Below are positions 1 through 7,278 of a DNA stretch of 51,902 nucleotides, piece by piece; position 1 is the first letter of the stretch; every line of letters starts with the position of its first letter. The notes under the pieces were generated by a model. It was not told the origin of the DNA, made no database searches, and saw nothing but the letters and a program-made list of their open reading frames with translations. The stretch is taken from positions 1-51,902 of the IMG/VR virus record IMGVR_UViG_3300046516_001081; one strand, written 5' to 3'. A program made the translations under genes and the position numbers. This DNA comes from a virus.

Positions 1-2
1 GG

Positions 3-977
3 CGGTCCCGCACCCTCTCGACACGCACCCAGGACCGCGCCGAAGCCCAGCGCGAGTTAGACCATTTCCTTGACAAGGCGATCGAGAAATCCCAACCCAC
101 GGTCCCGCAGGACCAGCTAACCGTCGAAGAGCTGTGCCAGGACTATCTGGCGCACCAGCCGCGGCAGCGCATTGTGCTGGCGCCGGTGCGCGTGCACCTT
201 GGGACGGTGCGGGTAAAGGACCTGAACCTGGATTTGATACGCAACTACCGCACGGCGCACTCCGAATACAAAGACAGTTCGATGCGGCGCCGGCTGGGGG
301 CGCTCAAGACCGTGCTCAACCACGCGTGGCGAACAGGACGGTTGACGGCGGTGCCCTACATCGAGTTGCCGGCGCCCGGGGCACCACGCGTGCGGTGGCT
401 CACGCCTGAGCAGCTGGAAATGGTGCAGGACAAAGTGTTCGAGAACGAAATCCGCAACCCCGGTCCCGCGGCGCATGCCCTCACGATGTTTGTGTTTCTC
501 GCCTCGACGTTCGGCGCGCGGCGCGAAGCCATCCGGGACCTCACCTGGGACCGGGTGGACTTTGCGGGGCGCACGGTAAACTTCCAGGTCCCCGGGCGCG
601 CCGTGACTAAAAAACGCCGCGCGACTGCCCCGATGAGCGACGACGCGTTTGCGTTTTTGCGAGAGGCGCATCTCAAGGCGGGACAGCCGGCGACAGGCAA
701 AGTGGTCGACATCCGCGACAACGCCCTGAAGTATCAATATCAAAAGTTTTTCAAGTCCATAGGCTTCGAGTGGTGCACTTCGCATGTGTTCAGGCACACG
801 GTCGCAACCCACATGCTGCAAGCCGACGAGAGTATTTTCAAAGTGGCGCTGGTGCTGGCCGACAGCGTGCAGACAATTCAAACGACATATGCGCACGTGC
901 CGCCGCCTGGGCTGAAACAGTTGTTTGAGAACCGAAATCTAGGTTGGTCGAAGAGGATACCGAACCATGTCTTTTGA
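3..977 (+). CDS. int: Tyrosine recombinase (integrase), copy 1, 5' end cut by window
   Basis: The reading frame is open from the first base and ends with TGA at 975-977, so the N-terminal arm domain is missing. It aligns without any indel to the complete integrase at 49785-50912 (offset 49959 up to base 947), so the family call rests on that gene as well. Visible are the core-binding region, a GARREAI segment with the first catalytic arginine, the HVFRHT segment (HxxR box) and the TTYAHV nucleophile tyrosine. The usual LGH box before the tyrosine reads LAD. The C-terminus is eight residues longer than in copy 2 and overlaps the next gene by 11 bp. It should cut and join attachment sites. Whether it is intact upstream cannot be seen. 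Confidence 0.9.
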   Translation, partial: RSRTLSTRTQDRAEAQRELDHFLDKAIEKSQPTVPQDQLTVEELCQDYLAHQPRQRIVLAPVRVHLGTVRVKDLNLDLIRNYRTAHSEYKDSSMRRRLGALKTVLNHAWRTGRLTAVPYIELPAPGAPRVRWLTPEQLEMVQDKVFENEIRNPGPAAHALTMFVFLASTFGARREAIRDLTWDRVDFAGRTVNFQVPGRAVTKKRRATAPMSDDAFAFLREAHLKAGQPATGKVVDIRDNALKYQYQKFFKSIGFEWCTSHVFRHTVATHMLQADESIFKVALVLADSVQTIQTTYAHVPPPGLKQLFENRNLGWSKRIPNHVF

Positions 978-1173
978 CGGCACACCTGACGGCACACCCC
1001 CGGTCCCGATCGTGCGCATAGCGCCTTGTGGCGATGGAAACTTTCTTTTGCTGATACACGTCAAACTAAGCCCCGAGGCAATCGCAAAGATCGTCGTCGC
1101 GCTGGAAGACACGGCCGCCGCCCGAATACTGCGAGAAGCCAAAAAGAGAGATGGGCATGAACAGGAACCATGA
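967..1173 (+). CDS. Small hypothetical protein, 68 aa
   Basis: ATG at 967 overlaps the 3' end of integrase copy 1 in another frame; a GAAGAGGA Shine-Dalgarno sequence lies just upstream, which supports this start. The first 15 residues are rich in Gly, Pro, Asp and Thr. The rest alternates hydrophobic and charged residues (FLLLIHVKLSPEAIAKIV) and looks like one strand followed by helices. I do not recognise the family. It overlaps the next gene, as expected in a compact phage operon transcribed with the integrase. Confidence 0.6.
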   Translation: MSFDGTPDGTPPVPIVRIAPCGDGNFLLLIHVKLSPEAIAKIVVALEDTAAARILREAKKRDGHEQEP

Positions 1174-1486
1174 CGACGATGAGCTGCTGTTTGACGAACG
1201 TCAAGACGTGACGCCGCGCGAGGAAGCCCCGATGACACCCCCCGTGCGCGCGGCGGCGGGGCGCGCCCTGGCCGTGGTCGCGCACCAGCGACCGGGACCG
1301 GGACCGGGCCGGCCAGCCAACGGCGGCGGGGGTGATGTTTTTTCCTTCCGGGTGGCCGCCAACGGCATGGCGCGGATCACGCTGGACGTGGAACTCGAAC
1401 TCACCCGGGCGACGCCTCTGTTTCGCATGTTGATGGACGCGGGGCTGGTCCTGGGACCCGCCGCCGGCGATGAGACCCCAGCATGA
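1151..1486 (+). CDS. Hypothetical acidic/Gly-rich protein, 111 aa
   Basis: Two ATG codons are possible (1151 and 1157); AAAGAGAG just upstream acts as ribosome-binding site. The protein begins with an acidic stretch (DDDELLFDE), has a Pro/Gly-rich middle (PGPGPGRP then GGGGD), and ends with a hydrophobic part that could be a small beta/helix domain. No family recognised. It overlaps the preceding gene and shares an ATGA with the next one, so the three small genes after integrase copy 1 probably make one translationally coupled unit. Confidence 0.55.
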   Translation: MGMNRNHDDDELLFDERQDVTPREEAPMTPPVRAAAGRALAVVAHQRPGPGPGRPANGGGGDVFSFRVAANGMARITLDVELELTRATPLFRMLMDAGLVLGPAAGDETPA

Positions 1487-1698
1487 CCAAATCGCTTCCT
1501 CACGCCATCGCGTCGAGCACCTTCACCATCTGGGGCGTCAAGCTGCGTTGCCACGTGCTCGACAATGGCCAGCGCGTGATCGATGCCAGGGATGCGCGCC
1601 GGTTTTTCGAGGAGATGCAGGGACGCGGCAATCCCGACAATGACGACGCCGAGGTGCAGGCGCTCACCGACTGGCTGGTAGGGAAGACGACGCCTTGA
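1483..1698 (+). CDS. Small hypothetical protein, 71 aa
   Basis: Starts at the ATG of an ATGA overlap with the preceding stop, a classic coupling arrangement. It has a compact N-terminal half (FTIWGVKLRCHVLDNGQRVIDARDA is the core, two short strands then a helix) and an acidic helix afterwards. It reads like a small phage accessory protein. The phrase on a local name followed by residues acting on itself is not informative enough to assign a function. It is the last gene before a 432-bp gap. Confidence 0.55.
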   Translation: MTKSLPHAIASSTFTIWGVKLRCHVLDNGQRVIDARDARRFFEEMQGRGNPDNDDAEVQALTDWLVGKTTP

Positions 1699-1824
1699 AG
1701 GCGTTCTTCCGCTGGCTGCGCCGAGTAGGAAGGCCGTCAGGAAGCCCGTAGAGGGCGGTAGGGCGGCAGAGCGGCGGGAAGGCGGGGGACGAAGGGCAGG
1801 GGCCTGTAGGGCCTCCTGAAGGCC

Positions 1825-1860
1825 GCGGGGCCGGGGCGCTGTCACCCGCCCCGGCCCCGC
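1825..1860 (+). terminator. Strong GC hairpin, terminator-like
   Basis: A perfect 14-bp stem (1825-1838 with 1847-1860) encloses the 8-nt loop CTGTCACC. It follows the small-gene operon. There is no T-run after it, so it is not a textbook intrinsic terminator; it could instead be an origin structure or an RNA-end stabiliser. Confidence 0.45.
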
Positions 1861-1946
1861 CAATTCCTGCTGGCGCGTGCGCGCTTCGTCAGGAACCGCC
1901 GGCGGCGCAGGACGCCCGTCCGCGCGCCGGCTTAAGGCACAACATA

Positions 1947-1960
1947 TCGCTGGTATGCCG
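1947..1960 (+). repeat. Repeated box TCGCYGGTATGCYG, copy 1 (promoter-like)
   Basis: This 14-nt box recurs at 4549-4562 and 5070-5083. TGGTATGCC looks like an extended -10 element. It sits 171 bp upstream of the primase gene, three bases after a CACAACA motif. Promoter function is inferred. Confidence 0.35.
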
Positions 1961-2130
1961 AGGGGTTCAAGGGGCGCCCCAGGTTGTGAGCCTTGACGGC
2001 GCAGCGGCGGGGCGTGCAGCGTCGCGTCGTCTGTCCCGCGACTGTCACACGACGACGGCACGACACGCAACGCCTGGTTACCCCGACCGCCGCCCGACAG
2101 CAGAAAATTTGAACTGGGAGCAGGAAGCTG

Positions 2131-2676
2131 ATGAGCAGCGCATCCGGTGACGGGCCTTCTTTGCCAACCGCATGGCCGATCAACAACGAAACCTTTTTGC
2201 GGTTCATCTTCGGGGACCGATGGGAGGACGCGCACGTCTGCGCCGTCGCCGGCGACCCCCTGCGGGCCGACGCGGCAGCCTGGGCCGGCGGCAAGGCCCG
2301 TGCGTGGGTGCGGCACCTGGGGCCGACAACCAACAATTACTTCGCGGTTTCGCTGTTCAAGGGCGACCGGCGGATCGAAGCCGACTTTGAGGGACTCTGG
2401 GTGGTAGGGCTGGATGATGTCGGCCCTAAGATCGAGGCCCACAAGGCGCTGAGCCTGCTGGGCGAGCCGACCTACCGGATCGAGACATCACCGGGCAACG
2501 AGCAGTGGGGCTACCGGCTGGATGTCCCGGCAACCCACGTGCGCCGGGTGAAGGCGCTGCAACACGCGATCCGCGTCAAACTGACCGGCGTAGACGGCAG
2601 GGACCCCGGGCAAGAAGGGGTCACCCGATACATGCGCCTGCCCTACGGGGTGAATTTGAAGGGGACCAACCTGTGA
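2131..2676 (+). CDS. RepB-like archaeo-eukaryotic-type primase
   Basis: 181 aa. ATG with GGAAG upstream. The pattern fits the RepB primase domain: a hydrophobic strand ending in paired acidic residues (GLDD, Asp95-Asp96) as metal ligands, then ETSPGNEQW, which matches the family's TSPGN-Q-W segment, and the C-terminal MRLPYGVNLKG, which matches the R-P-G-N-K basic motif. It should make primers for replication initiation. In many relatives the primase is fused to a RecA-fold helicase. Here the helicase follows in a separate frame with a 4-bp overlap, so the two products are probably made in step and work together. A full RepB protein would be longer, so this is a split or minimal version. Confidence 0.75.
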   Translation: MSSASGDGPSLPTAWPINNETFLRFIFGDRWEDAHVCAVAGDPLRADAAAWAGGKARAWVRHLGPTTNNYFAVSLFKGDRRIEADFEGLWVVGLDDVGPKIEAHKALSLLGEPTYRIETSPGNEQWGYRLDVPATHVRRVKALQHAIRVKLTGVDGRDPGQEGVTRYMRLPYGVNLKGTNL

Positions 2677-4385
2677 GCGCCCCGGCAGCGGCCCGGGGTT
2701 TTGCCTCGAAGATCACGAACTGGTCGGGCGCGAGGAAAATCGAACCGGACGAGCTGCGGGATTTGGGTGAACGGCTCTCTGTCCCGGGACCGGACGATCC
2801 GTCCTGGGACAACGTGGTTGGCGGTAAACTGCATCGCCTGGCTGCAAGTTTACCAGGCGGGCCAGGTCGACCAGGTGACGCGGCGCTCGAAGAAGACCTG
2901 CTGCTGCGGGCGATGCGGGAACTCGACCTGGTGCTCGGCCAGGCCCGCGACAGCGCGATGGGGACCGGGTTCGATGTGCGCTGTCCCTGGGGACACGAGC
3001 ATACCGATCGCGGGGACACGGGGACGTTCTTCGCGCCCGGACGCGGGTTCCGCTGCCATCACGGGCACTGCGACGGCAAGGGCATCCCCGATCTGCCGGG
3101 GCGATTAGACGAGATGCTGCGGGAGGACAGCGGCGGGCTGGTATGCCTGGGGGCGCTGGATTTCGACGAGGTCGATCCGGCGTCGGTCCCGGTGATGCGG
3201 GTGGCGCCGCCCACCAAGGCAGAGCCGGTGCGGGCAGCGTTCAGGCTGGGGCAGACCGCGCGGACGCACCAGCCGCGTGACTGGATCGCCAGAGGATTAT
3301 TACTGCGTGGTGCCGTGAGCATGCTCTTTGGCCCGGCCAATCAGGGCAAATCCCTGATGCTCACGATGTGGTCGGTGGCGCTGGCAACAGGCACGGCCTG
3401 GGGAACGCTCCAACCGGCGCGCAAGTACCGGGTGCTCACGCTGTTCAGCGAGGAGGACAACGAGGAGCAGAGCCGCCGCGTCGGGGCGGCCGCGCAGGAA
3501 CTGTTCGTGGACCTGGACGACGTGGATGCGCAGCTTGATCGGCTGGAATGCCTAGGGGTGGCGGCGCTGTTCGCGGCAGACCAGGATCGTACGCTGGTCC
3601 CAACGAAGGCGTGGGGACAGTTGGTGCAAGTCATCAGGGAGCGGCGGCCCGACGTGCTGATCCTCGACCCGCTGATCGAACTGCACAACGTCGAGGAGAA
3701 TGACAACACACTGCTCAAGGGCGTGCTCGCGCGGCTGCGGGCGTTGGCGCAACATTTCGGCCTCGCAGTGCTCCTGTCCCACCACTCGCGCAAAGCATAC
3801 GGCGAGGGCGGTGGCATCGCCGGAGTGATCGACGCAGCACGGGGAGCATCGGCGATCGGGGGCGCTGTGCGCATCGCGCATACACTGGTCGAGATGACGG
3901 AACAGGAAGCGGGCGGCCTGGGCATCCCCGTCGACCGCCGGCGGTATTACGTGCGACTGGATGAGGCCCGGAACACGTTCACGCCTCCCGCCAGGGTCGC
4001 CGACTGGTTCGAGAAGGTGAGTCACGTGCTGCCGGGATCGGGGACCGAAACCTCACCGGCGCTGCGGTGCTGGGCGGCCTCGCCGGCCGTCGCGCCCAAC
4101 GCCTCGGTGCTGAGTGCCCTCGTGCAGGGGATCGCGGCAGGCTGTCCTGCGGCCAGGGGGATGCCGTGGTCCCCGGTGCTCAGGCCCAGCGAGCCGCGGT
4201 CGGTCGTGCACCTGCTGCGTGCGCACGGGGTCGAAGTCGTCAGCGACCGGGTCACGCTCGATGCGCTCTTTCAGGCGGGGGTGGTGGCGGGGACGTTCAG
4301 CCACCCCTTGCATCGGCATCCGACTAACGGACTGCGCACGGCGCATCAGGGGCCTGCGGGTGTGGTTTGGACTGATCCAACATAA
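2673..4385 (+). CDS. RepA/SF4-type AAA (RecA-fold) replicative helicase with zinc motif
   Basis: 570 aa from GTG at 2673, which forms GTGA with the primase stop and has GAAGGGGA upstream. The reading frame is open further back to 2505, but that part overlaps the primase and is not needed. A Cys/His cluster (RCPWGHEHT, then RCHHGHC) around residues 100-130 looks like the zinc ribbon found in phage primase-helicases. Walker A is GPANQGKS (residues 220-227), Walker B ends at Asp332 in LILDP, and LLSHHSR around 370 is a sensor-like segment. The last about 120 residues look like a helical accessory domain. Role: ring ATPase unwinding DNA, probably with the upstream primase. Confidence 0.8.
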   Translation: MSAPAAARGFASKITNWSGARKIEPDELRDLGERLSVPGPDDPSWDNVVGGKLHRLAASLPGGPGRPGDAALEEDLLLRAMRELDLVLGQARDSAMGTGFDVRCPWGHEHTDRGDTGTFFAPGRGFRCHHGHCDGKGIPDLPGRLDEMLREDSGGLVCLGALDFDEVDPASVPVMRVAPPTKAEPVRAAFRLGQTARTHQPRDWIARGLLLRGAVSMLFGPANQGKSLMLTMWSVALATGTAWGTLQPARKYRVLTLFSEEDNEEQSRRVGAAAQELFVDLDDVDAQLDRLECLGVAALFAADQDRTLVPTKAWGQLVQVIRERRPDVLILDPLIELHNVEENDNTLLKGVLARLRALAQHFGLAVLLSHHSRKAYGEGGGIAGVIDAARGASAIGGAVRIAHTLVEMTEQEAGGLGIPVDRRRYYVRLDEARNTFTPPARVADWFEKVSHVLPGSGTETSPALRCWAASPAVAPNASVLSALVQGIAAGCPAARGMPWSPVLRPSEPRSVVHLLRAHGVEVVSDRVTLDALFQAGVVAGTFSHPLHRHPTNGLRTAHQGPAGVVWTDPT

Positions 4386-4429
4386 TGTTGCGCATGGTCT
4401 GCTGCGGCGGCGCGGCGGTGCGTGCGTCA

Positions 4430-4457
4430 GGGGTCCCCCTAAAGGGGGGGGGACCCC
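4430..4457 (+). terminator. GC hairpin after the helicase gene
   Basis: GGGGTCCCCC pairs with GGGGGACCCC around an 8-nt loop. It lies 45 bp after the helicase stop. No T-run follows, so termination is only possible, not shown. Confidence 0.4.
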
Positions 4458-4548
4458 CGCCGCACGCCCACACACGCTCACATGCGTGACACTGCGGCGG
4501 TGGTCTCTTAGACACCCACGCAACGGTTTGTTGGTTTTAGTGTGTGGA

Positions 4549-4562
4549 TCGCCGGTATGCTG
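4549..4562 (+). promoter_or_regulatory. Repeated box TCGCYGGTATGCYG, copy 2
   Basis: Same box as at 1947 and 5070, here with CGGTATGCT as -10-like core, 28 bp upstream of the ATG at 4590. TTGGTTTTAG upstream could supply a weak -35. The resulting leader would contain the 11-G run at 4572-4582. Promoter function is inferred. Confidence 0.4.
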
Positions 4563-4571
4563 AATGTTAGT

Positions 4572-4582
4572 GGGGGGGGGGG
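4572..4582 (+). repeat. Homopolymeric tract of 11 G
   Basis: Eleven consecutive G lie 8 bp before the ATG at 4590. Such runs are prone to slippage, in cells and in sequencing. The run could change leader strength, or fuse or unfuse the longer frame that starts at 4542. Confidence 0.9.
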
Positions 4583-4589
4583 CCGGCGG

Positions 4590-5066
4590 ATGACGGGGAC
4601 GGGTAAATGGCGCACCACCGGTGTCCCGCATAAGGGCTGGTCCTGTACTGGCATGGAGGACCTTGGCGCCCCCGGGCACGTTTGCGAGATGTGCGAGGCC
4701 CAGGTGGTTCGCTACGTGCATACGATGGCGCACCCGGATGTGTCGTTCACGCTCGACGTGGGTTGCATGTGTGCCGGACACATGGAGCAGGACCGTGCTG
4801 CCGCGCACCGGCGGGAGACCGAGTTTGTGCAACGGCTGTCCCGGCGCTCGCGCTGGCTGACCCGGGAGTGGCGGCGCTCGTCGGCTGGAAACGAGTTCCT
4901 CAATACCGAGGGCTTCAACGTAGTCATCTATCGGCGCTCAGGGGCCTGGGGCGCGCGGGTTGCGAACCGGGTAACTGGCGTGGCGCAGTTCTCCCGGCGT
5001 CTTTACCCCACGGTCGACGACGCCAAGCTCGCGGCGTTCGACGCGATGCTCAGGATGAAGGGCTGA
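4590..5066 (+). CDS. Cys-rich conserved hypothetical protein, 158 aa
   Basis: ATG at 4590 is preferred over the in-frame 4542 start because the G-rich run just upstream can bind 16S rRNA and the extra residues (NVSGGGG) look non-coding. The N-terminal half holds a cysteine cluster: GWSC, then VCEMCEAQ, then GCMCAGHM, with HTMAHP between. This resembles a zinc-binding module seen in small conserved hypothetical proteins. The C-terminal half is basic and helical (SRRSRWLTREWRR), then a strand-rich end. DNA or RNA binding is a reasonable guess, no more. It lies between the replication genes and the convergent VWA gene. Confidence 0.65.
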   Translation: MTGTGKWRTTGVPHKGWSCTGMEDLGAPGHVCEMCEAQVVRYVHTMAHPDVSFTLDVGCMCAGHMEQDRAAAHRRETEFVQRLSRRSRWLTREWRRSSAGNEFLNTEGFNVVIYRRSGAWGARVANRVTGVAQFSRRLYPTVDDAKLAAFDAMLRMKG

Positions 5067-5069
5067 GTT

Positions 5070-5083
5070 TCGCTGGTATGCTG
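5070..5083 (+). repeat. Repeated box TCGCYGGTATGCYG, copy 3
   Basis: Matches copy 2 in TATGCTGAA and copy 1 in CGCTGG. It sits in the 125-bp gap between two convergent genes, pointing into the VWA gene's antisense strand. If it is a promoter it would make an antisense or small RNA; the following 100 bp can fold (GGGTCC with GGACCC). Confidence 0.4.
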
Positions 5084-5191
5084 AAGCCCGCCGCAGGGTT
5101 TGGAAAGCCGAAAGGGTCCCTGGGCGTGCACAAAGCCGCCGCGCGCGGACCCAGCATGCGCGCGGCAGGCTTCCCGGTGGTCCCGTGCGCC

Positions 5192-7273
5192 TCAGTCGGC
5201 GCCGCGGGGATTGGCGTCCTCAAGCATGCGCGTCAGAACCGCCATGCCCTTCGTGGCAAGGTGCGTCAAATCTTCGATGTTCTCAGAGTAGCCGGCCGGG
5301 AACGCGTCGACCACTTCGGTGCATGCCATGCCCAGGCCGACCGTTTCCACCCGCATGCTCGCGGCGATGTTGCACGCCGCCCGAACGGTGTCGGGACCCA
5401 GCTCACACACGCCATCAGTGACAACCAGCAGGATGTGGCGGGTAGCATTGACGTTCCGCAGATACTCGGCCGCGCCTACGATCGCTTGCGACAGGGGCGT
5501 ATAGGACGTTCCTTGCATGCTCAGGATTGGCCACGCGGCATCCTGCACGCTGTGATCCCAGTCCTTTGCCACGTGTATGTCGGCGCCCCCCATTGCCGCC
5601 CGGGCGGGTTCACTGGGCGTGTGGAAGTGCACAACGCCTACTTTGGCATTGGCGCCCTCGGCCGCGCGCGCGATGTGCCACGCCGCCACCTGCGCCATAT
5701 CCATCCGCGCAATGCCCGTAGCGTAGCTTTGCGAGATATCCGCGCACATTGATCCTGAGCCGTCGATCAATATCAGCAGTGCGGTATCAATGCCGGGAGT
5801 GTCGTCGCGTTTCGAGAATACATCCAGGGCGCCGGTCCGCATGCGTACGATCGCGCGGCGATCAAGGCGCCCGCTCGTTTCATGGTGCGTGCGGCGATGA
5901 ATTTCGCTCGACACCAGCAACCGCGAAATCTGCCCGTGCAACACGCTGTTGCCGGGTAGCTTTTCGTTCAGCTTCGCCGCGGCGCCGGCGTTGTAATGCC
6001 GGTCCTGACGCACAAGCGAAGGGTCCCGAGGTTCAATCCAGGCGCGCGCCGTGTTGAGGCGGTGGGTTTTCGTTTCCCGTGCATGCGCTGCAAGGTCCTT
6101 GATCCCCGCCCGTTCCGCGATTGCTTTGACCATGTCGGCCAAATCGCTTGCCGGGTTGATTGCCTCGCCGTGGCCATCGGCCGCTGCGCCCTCGCTGTCC
6201 TCGCCGTCCTCGCCGTCCTGGGCCTCGCCAGGGGCGCCAGGGCCGTCCTCGCCGTCCTCGCCGTCCTCGCCGTCCTGGGCCTCGCCAGGGGCGCCAGGGC
6301 CGTCCTCGCCGTCCTCGCCGTCCTCGCCGTCCTGGGCCTCGCCAGGGGCGCCAGGGCCGTCCTCGCCGTCCTCGCCGTCCTCGCCGTCCTGGGCCTCGCC
6401 AGGGGCGCCAGGGCCGTCCTCGCCGTCCTCGCCGTCCTGGGCCTCGCCAGGGGCGCCAGGGCCGTCCTCGCCGTCCTCGCCGTCCTGGGCCTCGCCGTCC
6501 TGGGCCTCGCCGTCCTGGGCCTCGCCAGGGGCGCCAGGGCCGTCCTGGGCTTTATCCCCCTGGGCGGCGTTGCCCGTATCCTGCGGCGGTTTGGCGGCTT
6601 GCGCTGCCATGCCGGCTTCCATCGCCACCAGTTCCCGCGCCAAGCGATAGACTGCGAAGGTATCCTTGCACTTTGGCAATGCCTTCAGTGCATGCTCGAC
6701 AAGCGCCCGCACGTTCCGGGACATCGCACCCGCCAGGGGTGCTGCGGTTGGTATCGAATACTTGTTGCGCACCCGGCCCAGGATGCACGCCACATATGGC
6801 GCATCCGCCACCTTGGCGCCGATCACACGCCCGATATTGCGCGCCATGATTGTAGCTTCGTAGTGTTTTTGGGAAGCCAGTCCGGCGAGCACATTGCGCA
6901 ACGCAGGGAAGGCGCCGTTCCTGATTTCCTTCGCTTCAATGCGAACGTCCTCAAGAGCGTTTACCCAGTGCTGCACTCGCGGTCCCGCGCGCACCGCGGC
7001 TTGCCAGGAACCCAGATTAGTATGCAGCACGTGGCAGCACTCGTGCGCGATGTAGGCGACAAGCCTATCCGCCTCGGCGCGCGTTATCACGCTGTCGGGC
7101 GGCAGGCTTGGTAGGTTCATTGTTACGTCAGGATGCTGCCAGGATACGCTGGCGGTTTCGCCGCCATTGCACGTGACAGCGACGCGCCACGGCGCGCGGT
7201 TGTCCGCGCGCCGTGCGAGTATCTTGGTCGCCGTTTCAGTCGCCGCGGCGACCACTTCAATATACAAGGTCAT
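5192..7273 (-). CDS. VWA-domain protein with N-terminal HExxH motif and acidic repeat linker (CobT-like)
   Basis: 693 aa. Three parts are visible. Residues 1-240 contain HECCH (77-81) and, downstream, NALEDVRIE (105-113), a zincin-like layout with a possible Glu third ligand. Residues about 240-365 are a Gly/Glu/Asp-rich linker with six copies of GPGAPGEAQDGE. The rest is a von Willebrand A domain with the MIDAS motif LIDGSGSM starting near residue 502 (Asp504). It starts 5 bp after the AAA ATPase stop, so both are one leftward operon. MoxR/VWA pairs form chaperone-like remodelling machines, and N4-like phages are known to carry an AAA/VWA pair. The substrate here is unknown. Confidence 0.8.
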   Translation of the reverse strand: MTLYIEVVAAATETATKILARRADNRAPWRVAVTCNGGETASVSWQHPDVTMNLPSLPPDSVITRAEADRLVAYIAHECCHVLHTNLGSWQAAVRAGPRVQHWVNALEDVRIEAKEIRNGAFPALRNVLAGLASQKHYEATIMARNIGRVIGAKVADAPYVACILGRVRNKYSIPTAAPLAGAMSRNVRALVEHALKALPKCKDTFAVYRLARELVAMEAGMAAQAAKPPQDTGNAAQGDKAQDGPGAPGEAQDGEAQDGEAQDGEDGEDGPGAPGEAQDGEDGEDGPGAPGEAQDGEDGEDGEDGPGAPGEAQDGEDGEDGEDGPGAPGEAQDGEDGEDGEDGPGAPGEAQDGEDGEDSEGAAADGHGEAINPASDLADMVKAIAERAGIKDLAAHARETKTHRLNTARAWIEPRDPSLVRQDRHYNAGAAAKLNEKLPGNSVLHGQISRLLVSSEIHRRTHHETSGRLDRRAIVRMRTGALDVFSKRDDTPGIDTALLILIDGSGSMCADISQSYATGIARMDMAQVAAWHIARAAEGANAKVGVVHFHTPSEPARAAMGGADIHVAKDWDHSVQDAAWPILSMQGTSYTPLSQAIVGAAEYLRNVNATRHILLVVTDGVCELGPDTVRAACNIAASMRVETVGLGMACTEVVDAFPAGYSENIEDLTHLATKGMAVLTRMLEDANPRGAD
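6189..6550 (-). repeat. In-frame coding tandem repeat (acidic linker of VWA protein)
   Basis: Six copies of a unit coding GPGAPGEAQDGE plus one to three GED/GE(A)QD triplets, built from GTCCTCGCC-type 9-mers on the + strand. All copies stay in frame. Unit length varies in steps of 9 bp, as expected from slippage. It is not a CRISPR array, because there are no unique spacers. Confidence 0.9.
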
Positions 7274-7278
7274 AGCAG

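Larger units (their letters stand above)
1699..2130. other. Intergenic region upstream of the replication genes
   Basis: No convincing gene. It holds the GC hairpin at 1825-1860, a CACAACA motif at 1938-1944, the repeated box at 1947-1960, and a GGGGCGCCCC palindrome near 1970. A GTCGTC...GACGAC inverted repeat lies near 2025-2055. Just before the primase ATG is GGAAG. This is a plausible control region, possibly also a replication origin, because the gene that follows is a RepB-type primase. That is inference. Confidence 0.5.

Noticed and set aside
1201-2442. 413-codon minus-strand frame over the small genes and primase
   Set aside because: No motif, no start signal, and it covers an intergenic gap with hairpins.
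2505-2672. Extension of the helicase frame upstream to an ATG at 2505
   Set aside because: It lies within the primase in another frame; GTG 2673 with GTGA overlap and a good ribosome site is preferred.
6189-6550. Regular repeats resembling a CRISPR array
   Set aside because: No unique spacers; repeats are in frame and encode an acidic linker.
5996-7114. Long + strand open frame opposite the VWA gene with VLAVLAVLG repeats
   Set aside because: It is the mirror of the acidic repeat; no ribosome site or family, and the minus-strand VWA/HExxH protein explains the region.
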